This document shows positions 57,754 to 64,000 of a DNA stretch of 64,000 bases, one piece after another. Under the pieces are notes generated by a model. It made no database searches, was not told the origin of the DNA, and saw nothing but the letters and a program-made list of their open reading frames with translations. The position numbers and the translations under genes are program-made. Numbering within the stretch: the stretch's first letter is position 1; every line of letters starts with the position of its first letter. The stretch is from Scenedesmus sp. ARA3 (Eukaryota; Chlorophyta; Chlorophyceae; Sphaeropleales; Scenedesmaceae), in assembly GCA_004335835.1 (NCBI GenBank), contig RWJK01001930.1:1-64000 (forward strand), read 5' to 3'.

Positions 57754-59240
57754 TCAGCCTCCCTCCAGGCGAGTGAGCACATGTGCCACCCTCACCCCCG
57801 GCAGCAGCACCAGCCGCTGCCCCGCCACGTCAGCTGTCAGCACCCGCCCGCCATACACCAGGCGCAGCTGCATGCACACAGATGCAGCAAACAGCAACAA
57901 TTTGGCAAGTAACAAGGTGGTACCATTGCTAGCAGCAAGGTAACTAGCCTGAGGCCAGGTGGCATGATCACTGATCATGATCACTGATCATGTGACAGCT
58001 GCAATTGCACTGTCCAATGTTGTAACACTGTATCCAATGCTATTCACCACGAGTGACATGCCAGCTGCAGCGCAAACATGACACAAACTGCCCATTGCAC
58101 TGCCCTAGAACAGTTCAGCACAGAGGTTTTGCAAGCTGCAATGTCTGCGCTCACCGTGTCCAAGGTTGAAGCCAACATGCCACCCGCACTGCAGCTTGCG
58201 AATTCCGTGTCCCAAACAAAATAGCTGACTCAGGCTGAAAAAAAACCTTTTCAGGCTGCTGCCTGCACTCACCGTGTCCAGTGTTGTGCCGCCGCCAGCC
58301 AGTTTTTCCGCAACTTGCTGCCGCAGCCAGGTCACGCTGCAGCCAGCAGGTGGCAACGCCAGCCCACACCAACCGTGACAAGCTGTGGCTGCCTGTGCTA
58401 GCCGACTCACTGTGTCCAGTGTTGTGCCGCTGCCAGCCAGCTGTGCTGCCACCTGCTGCTGCAGGCAGCCCGCGCTGCAGCCTAGTCGAAGCACCAGCCC
58501 AAACCAAACAAAGCAGAGACTATGCATACTCCCGCTCACCGTGTCCAGTGCTGTTCCCGTGCCAGCCAGCTTGTCAACAACTTGCTGCCGCAGCCAGGCC
58601 ACGCTGCAGCCAGCAGGTGGAACAGCACGAACCTCAAGCAACTCAATAACACGTGGAAACCTGGGCTCACCGTGTCCCAGGTTGTGCCTGTTCCTGCCAG
58701 CTTTGCGGCAACTTGCTGCCGTAGCTAGGCCACGCTGCAGCCAGCAGGTGGCAGCGGCAGCCTGAACCATGCACTGCTGGCAAACAGCACCACCTTCAGT
58801 ACTGTGGCAGGCAGTGGGGCAATGGCAAGGGCGGGGAATGCTGCCTCCTCCTGCTGCTGCTGCTGCTGCTGCTGCTGGGTTGGCTGTTGGTCGCTGGTGC
58901 TGCTGCTGCTGCTGTAGATGGCTTCTGAGGAGCTGCTGTTAGGAGGCGCGCGTAAGGAGTGTGGCGACTCTCCTGGGGTGGTGCTGCTGCTGGGCTCTGC
59001 TGCTGTTGCTTTTGCTGCTGGTGATGGTGCTGTAGCGTTGCGTGCCACGCTGATAGGTTGATGGCATACGGAGCGCCTGCCTGCGTTGGCAATACGTAGC
59101 TGGCGAACAGCAACAGCATGTGTCTTGTATTGTGCCAAGGCTCTGACGCTGCAATTGCAGCTTTTGCTCGTGCTTGTCCGTAACTGGAAGTCGGAGGTTG
59201 CCTCAGAGGAAGGCCTGAGGCGTGCAGTCAAGGACCTCAT
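57754..59240 (-). pseudogene. Ubiquitin-like-fold protein, main frame interrupted by TAG
   Basis: Minus-strand gene with exon 1 58671-59240 and last exon 57754-57867, phase 0 (donor GTGAGC, acceptor GCAG). An Arg/Ser/Thr-rich leader (MRSLTARLRPSSEATSD) suggests organelle import, then Ser and Gln runs. The 3' part resembles a ubiquitin-like fold: VLKVVLFASSAWFRLPLPPAGCSV, a helix LRQQVAAKLAGTG, then LRLVYGGRVLTADVAGQRLVLLPGVRVAHVL, with the loop seen in ubiquitin-like proteins (L-x-x-x-GR-L). A TAG at 58725-58727 falls where downstream copies have TGG, so the simple two-exon product would stop at residue 171. Four tandem copies of this exon end, three with intact frame and donor, follow in the intron. 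It is either a pseudogene or is expressed through an alternative copy. Confidence 0.6.
58155..58620 (-). repeat. Four tandem copies of the Ubl gene's exon 1 end
   Basis: Units of about 115-140 bp with exon-like ends at 58540, 58411, 58273 and (decayed) 58155 on the plus strand. Each has a GCTGCAG word at the 5' side, a coding block such as VAWLRQQVVDKLAGTGTALDT or CLQQQVAAQLAGSGTTLDT, and a GTGAGC or GTGAGT donor. The first three keep one common open frame. Confidence 0.9.
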
Positions 59241-59467
59241 TGCTGCTGCTACTGCTTGCTACAGGACATTCCTGCCTGACTAGGCTGCGCTCGCTGTAGA
59301 GGCCTTATAAGCTCGGATTGCTCTACACGTACTTTAAAAGCCTTTATAACTTGCATTGGGCATTGTTAAGATGCGAATGCTGTCTCGGAGATGAGCCGGT
59401 TGGCAGCAACGTTGCAAGTTAACTTGCAGCGACGATGTACAGTTGTGCGCGGAGACGGAGACAGCAC

Positions 59468-59595
59468 ATTGGATCAGAACATACCTGAAGTACACGATCA
59501 TTGGATCAGAACATACCTGAAGTACACGATCATTGGATCAGAACATACCTGAAGTACACGATCATTGGATCAGAACATACCTGAAGTACACGATC
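59468..59595. repeat. Perfect 32-bp minisatellite, four copies
   Basis: Four identical 32-bp units beginning ATTGGATCAGAACATACC and ending ACACGATC, in the divergent region between the Ubl gene (start 59240, minus) and the Gln-rich gene (start 59955, plus). Confidence 0.95.
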
Positions 59596-59954
59596 CACAA
59601 ACATAATGCCTCATGTTTAGGCCTTGGTCATGCAGAGAAGTGTCCGTGTCCAGCAACTAGGTTTCTTGCACGGACAAGGTTGTGCGTCGGTTGCCTTTCC
59701 CAGCGCCCAACGCTCTCTAAACCCGCACGAAATTCGGCAAGCGATGATACAAACCCATCACACGCGCTTGTCCTGCGTTGGACTCATCTGCTATGTCGTT
59801 GCTGCTTCTGTTGCCTGGCGAGCTCTACACAACCTGCACACATGCTGCAACATCAACGACTGAGAGCATGAGCATAAGTACATTGAGCTCCATCATTTAA
59901 TAGCTTCTCATTTCGTGGCAGCTGCAAGCCCTTCAGCCGTCTGCACAACCAGCA

Positions 59955-60295
59955 ATGAAAGCTGCAGCAGCAGCAGCTACTGCTGCACCTGGCAGCAGCA
60001 GGCTCTGCGGCTTGCACAGCACCCGGCGCCCATCGCTGCAGCAACAGCTGGCCAACTCAGCATTTGAAAGTTGTCATTTTTCAGGCAGCCACAAGACCAC
60101 CAGCAGCAGCACCACCACCACCATCATGAACAGCAGCAGTACACAACACACACCACCCACAGCCCCAGACCGCTACAGCCACCTGCTGCAGCTATCTCCT
60201 CTTCAGCAGCCACTATTGCACCCCTCCTCAAACCTTTTTGCCTTCCTTACAGCTATTCGCAACCACCTGGCACCCACAGCTACCCACCCCTACCC

Positions 60296-60326
<31 letters not shown>

Positions 60327-61026
60327 GTCATACCAGAGTATTGCAAAACCCCAGTGCCAGAACAGGTCCGGCGCCGCTTCATCAGTGCCCTTGCAGAGTC
60401 ATGCCTGCCAGGCAGTGCAGCGTGCAGCTACATAACAGACCTGCCTGCAGAGATACTGCTGGCGCCTGCCGTCATCTGCCACCTGGGACACACATCCGGT
60501 GAGAGCAGTGTTACTTGTCCTCAGTTGGCTGTCGCTATGAATATTGAGTGCAGTGTGCAGCTACGTTGTGGACCTACCTGCACAGGCACTGCTGGCGCCT
60601 GCAGTCACCCGCCACCTGGGACACGCATCTGGTGAGATACAAAGTCCCTGTCTGGCTTCTGGTGGTGCTGTGTAGTGTGCAGTTCAGCAGTCCAGTATGC
60701 AACGTGGTAGATCTGCCTGCTCAGCTGCTGCTGGCGCCTGCCGTCGCCTGCCACCTAGGGCACGGCAACGATGAGAAAGACGTCACCTTTTCAGGCGTGT
60801 AGTCCTCTGCTATCCTACATCTGACAGAATACGCATCATGTCATACTGGGCGCACCTGCGACAGCTGCAAGTATGATGCGTGATATTCCCAGTATAATTT
60901 GTTGTTGTATCATATACAGGGCAGCAGGTGCAGCAGGTGCAGGCGAGCTGCAGGTTGTTGCTGTCAACATTGCTTGAACGCTTGAAATGTCACATGTCAT
61001 AACGGTCATGTGCCTATGGCGGCTGG

Positions 61027-61071
<45 letters not shown>

Positions 61072-61946
61072 GTTTGCTGCCGCAGGCGCATGCTGCATGG
61101 ACGTCTCGCCAGCCACCTTCTCAGTTGAGGTGCTGCTGGCAGCAGCAGAGCGATCCTGCAGCAAAACACCACCACCACCACCACCAGCAGCAGCAGCAGC
61201 AGTGACAGCATGTCAGGCACATCACGGCAGCCACCCACAAGGATGCCGCTACATCATAGGCCACAGTGAGCACACAAAAGAGCTGCTGCTGCTGGTTGGC
61301 ACCCCACTGCGCTGTGACAGCTGCAGCTGCAGCAGCAGCAGCAGCAGCAGCAGCAGCGGCGGCAGCAGCAGCTGGATGGTGTGGGATGTGATCGATCCTT
61401 CGGGCTGCTTCGAGCATGTGCGAGACAGCCTTAACGCTGCAGGTGAGAGGGCGGGCTGCAAGCAAATTGATCTAATTACCAATCAAATCATTAACCTTAA
61501 TATTACCTTTTAATACGTTTTATATCACCCACACCAATCACAAGGCTGCAGACGCGAGGGCGGGCTGCAAGCAACCTGTACGCTTTGGTGAAAGAAATGC
61601 AAGTTACATGTGGGTGCAGGCGACCTGCTGACTCCTGCATACTGCGCTGCACTGTTAAAATATCCTTTCCTCTACTATTTAATTGCAGGTATCTCCTGCC
61701 GCTACCACGGCTTGGAAACCTTCTTCCAGTCCGAGCCAGGCAGCAGCTGCTGCCACGTGCTGCTGCTGCTGCTCGGTCATGCAAGCAAGCTCATCAACAG
61801 CAGCAGCCCATCCACACTGCAGATGAGCTATGCTGCATTGCTGGGGACACAGCAGGAGCCTGACCTTACAGTGTCATGTTTTGCTCAGTTGGTGTTGGAG
61901 GGGAGTGTGGTTGTGGGGCTGTGTGGGCTGGCAATGCATGGCAGCG

Positions 61947-61978
<32 letters not shown>

Positions 61979-62779
61979 GGTGAGGATGGTGTGTGTGGTG
62001 TGCCAGCGGCAGTGATAGAGGCGCTGCGGCAGCTGCTGCAGCTGACTCCAGCTGTCAGCAGCAGCAGCAGCAGCAGAAAGGCGCCCAGCAGGCCCGCCAC
62101 AGCAGCAGCCGCTGCAGCAACAGTAGCAGCACCTGTTGCTGCTACTTCTGGTCTGCTGACTGGACCAGTTGTTGCAGCAGCAGCAGCAGCAGCAGCAGCC
62201 ATGACACCACCGCCACTGCACCCTCTACTCCCAGCTGATGGATACCAACAACAACAGCATCCACAGCAGCAGCAGCAGCAGCAGCAAGAAGCTGCTGACA
62301 GACCCGCAGCCGCCAACGCATGGAGTGCTGGAGTACTGCACAGCACAGCACCCCCTCAACTGCCTGCAGCCAAGAACTTCCCAGCCATAGACTTCTCTCA
62401 GGCAGCGCAGCAGTCTGCTGGCCAGAAGAGGCAGCAGCGGCTGCTGGGACAGGGGCAGGGAAGCAAGTGGCCATGGCAGCAGCAGCAACTGCAACAACCG
62501 CCACCGCTGCTGCAGCAGCAGCAGCAGCCGCAGCAGCAGCAGCAGCCGCAGCAGCAGCAGCAACAGCAGCAGGGCGGGAGAGGCTGGCAGCAGCTGCTTG
62601 CGCCTCGCCCTGCTTGGCCCTGGTCAGGCACCAACCCCAGCAGCCAAGGAGCTGATAATGCTACTGTGGCTGCATCCTTCAAACAACAGCAGCAGCATCA
62701 GCAGGGCTTGCAGGCAAAGAAGCGTCCGTCTCTGCTCAGCAGGTGTGCACAACACGACGGTACTGATGAGGTAGCTGCT

Positions 62780-62822
<43 letters not shown>

Positions 62823-64000
62823 CGTCAAACATGCCGAAACGGGGCTGGTCTCTGCTCAGAAGGTATGCAGAAGATGCAACTTATGAGCCCGATCCTTGGC
62901 AGCAGCAGCAGCAGCAGCAGCGTACACCAGAGATGCCTGCAAAGCCACGTGGGTCTCTGCTCAGCAGATTTGCAGAAGACAATGATCCTTGGCAGCAGCA
63001 GCAGCAGCAGCAGCAGTACGTGCAGCACCTGGACCTCACAGACATGGCAGATATCCTGGCTCACTTTGATGGTTACACAACACCAGATGGACACCTCTTC
63101 TTCACCAGCTGCTGTGACCATGGCAGCAGCAGCTGGCTCAGCAGCAGCAGCGGCATCGGGCTGCCTTTCTACACCAGCCATGAGGCTGGGCCACACTGGA
63201 TTGGCGGGCGGCAGGCCCATAGCAGCAGCAGCAGCAGCAGCAGTGCTACAAGCCCTGCTCCAAGTACTGCTGCAAGGCAAACGGATAGCGATAGCAGCAG
63301 CAGCGGCAGCAGCTGCGTAGGCGAAGCAGCTACCGGCAGCCATGGGGCTGGGCCACACTGGATTGGCGGGAGGCACTGCAGCAGCGGCAGCAGCAGCAGC
63401 AGCAGCAGCCGCAGCAGTGGCAACGGTGTAGGCGTAGCTGCTACTCACGGGGATGAAAGTGCATGGTCACAGCACTACCACCACCACCACCAGCAGCAGC
63501 AGCAGAGTGCTGATGTTGCAGCAGACACAGCAGCAGCTTTTGCGGCGCTGGAGGCAGCACCAGCCAATCCATCAGCACCACATGATTTGCAGGCGCAGCA
63601 GCAGCCAGCAGCAGCAGCAGCAGTAAATGCATATGCTGCTGATGCTGGGCTGTCAAGAGCACCTAGCAGCCACACTACTGCTGCTGCTCCAGTGTCGCCT
63701 GTACTGCTTCATCCTGCAGCAGTGCAGCAGGAAGAGTGGACACAGCAGCAGCAGCAGCAGCAGCAGACAGAGCAGCCAGAGCAGCACCGGCAGACAGAGC
63801 AGCCACAGCAGTCACAGCAGAATTGGCAGGCCCTGTCTGCCACTGCAGGCAAGCTTGTGCTCGCAACAGCGGCAGCAGCAGCTGTAACAGTCTGTGGTGC
63901 TGCGGCTGTTGGTGCGGCGCACTTGCCAGGAGCAGCAGCTGCTGCTGCACTAGGTGCTGCTGCTGGGGCTGCTGCGGCATCTGGTGCTGCAATCTTCTTT
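59955..64000 (+). CDS. Gln/Ser-rich protein with repeated SLLSR and AGPHWIGGR motifs, runs off window
   Basis: Exons 59955-60498, 61086-61442 and 61689 onward; exon 3 remains open to the last base (770 codons), so the 3' end is outside. Donors are GTGAGA and GTGAGA, acceptors GCAG; phases agree. The N-terminus (MKAAAAAATAAPGSSRLCG) resembles a plastid or mitochondrial leader. Conserved-looking segments are ITDLPAEILLAPAVICHLGHTS, MDVSPATFSVEVLLAAAERS, GCRYIIGHSEHTKELLLLVG, WMVWDVIDPSGCFEHVRDSL and CRYHGLETFF, all before the repeats. Exon 3 then has three units with SLLSR/SLLRR, an aromatic-Ala-Glu-Asp core and DPW before Gln runs, two AGPHWIGGR units, a His run, and an Ala/Gly-rich hydrophobic stretch at the window end. 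I recognise no family. Confidence 0.6.
60548..60765 (+). repeat. Two copies of the Gln-rich gene's exon 1 end
   Basis: The exon end coding LLAPAVICHLGHTS plus donor recurs ending at 60631 (intact GTGAGA donor) and near 60765 (donor lost). Unit about 130 bp. Confidence 0.85.

Noticed and set aside
7872..58727. Idea that TAG (or TAA) is a sense codon in this organism, given several in-frame TAGs.
   Set aside because: Several good gene models (paralogue A, FMC1-like, truncated ORF) end at TAG in the expected place, and the in-frame TAGs sit in duplicated copies or one paralogue and replace different residues (Gln, Glu, Trp).
61885..62346. Minus-strand Cys/Ala/Leu frames opposite the Gln-rich gene.
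   Set aside because: Shadows of the open plus-strand exon 3.
1..64000. CRISPR arrays, bacterial operons, rRNA.
   Set aside because: Repeats here lack regular spacers, genes are intron-rich and eukaryotic, and no rRNA-like segment was seen.

Overview
This is nuclear genomic DNA of a green alga, most likely a chlorophyte of the Chlorophyceae such as a Scenedesmus/Tetradesmus-like member of the Sphaeropleales. The evidence is: genes split by many short GT-AG introns, very long CAG/CTG tracts encoding Gln, Ser, Ala or Leu runs, a large OPR-like organellar protein, a plant-type peroxisomal acyl-CoA oxidase, a plant UBC15-18/UBE2W-type E2, a tocopherol-cyclase-family protein, and TGTAA poly(A)-like signals. 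The species is inference. There is one 50-base assembly gap (42992-43041).

Layout. 1-4740: no confident gene. 4741-8990: two tandem paralogues with C-terminal SUMO-interaction-like motifs, the second broken by two in-frame stops. 9808-12167: six-exon histidine phosphatase. 13282-14952 (-): plastid-targeted-looking membrane protein. 15556-16683 (-) and 17152-18701 (+): an FMC1-like ATP-synthase assembly factor and a probable mitoribosomal protein, head to head. 21414-23520 (-): UBE2W-type E2 with a GC-AG intron. 24080-27708 (+): nine-exon 2-oxoglutarate/Fe(II) oxygenase. 29674-35167 (-): thirteen-exon ACX4-type acyl-CoA oxidase with a PTS2-like N-terminus. 36591-38893 (+): AT-hook, Gln/Ala-rich protein. 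39740-41563 (+): membrane protein of unknown function. 42916-44879: gap, repeat, a probable mobile-element ORF fragment and a Lys/acid-rich gene tail with a frameshift. 46889-50056 (-): tocopherol-cyclase-like gene. 50582-56451 (+): OPR-like protein of about 1,320 residues. 57754-59240 (-): ubiquitin-like-fold protein with a premature TAG. 59955 to beyond 64000 (+): a Gln/Ser-rich protein whose third exon stays open to the window edge.

The most striking pattern is shared by about ten of the loci. A terminal piece of an exon, together with its own splice donor or acceptor, is repeated in tandem inside the adjoining intron or just past the last exon (two to five copies each, in units of about 65-330 bp). 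The copies range from nearly intact to decayed, and several carry TAG stops where the sister copy has a sense codon. This looks like a genome-wide habit of splice-junction duplication that lengthens introns and supplies spare splice sites or exon variants. I know of no named system for it.

Many neighbours are divergently paired (E2/oxygenase, FMC1/mitoribosomal, ACX/AT-hook, cyclase/OPR, Ubl/Gln-rich), with 470-1,420 bp between start codons. The genes otherwise look like ordinary unlinked housekeeping functions of mitochondrion, peroxisome, plastid and ubiquitin/SUMO pathways. Exon models were built by hand from splice signals, frame continuity and family resemblance; there is no transcript support.
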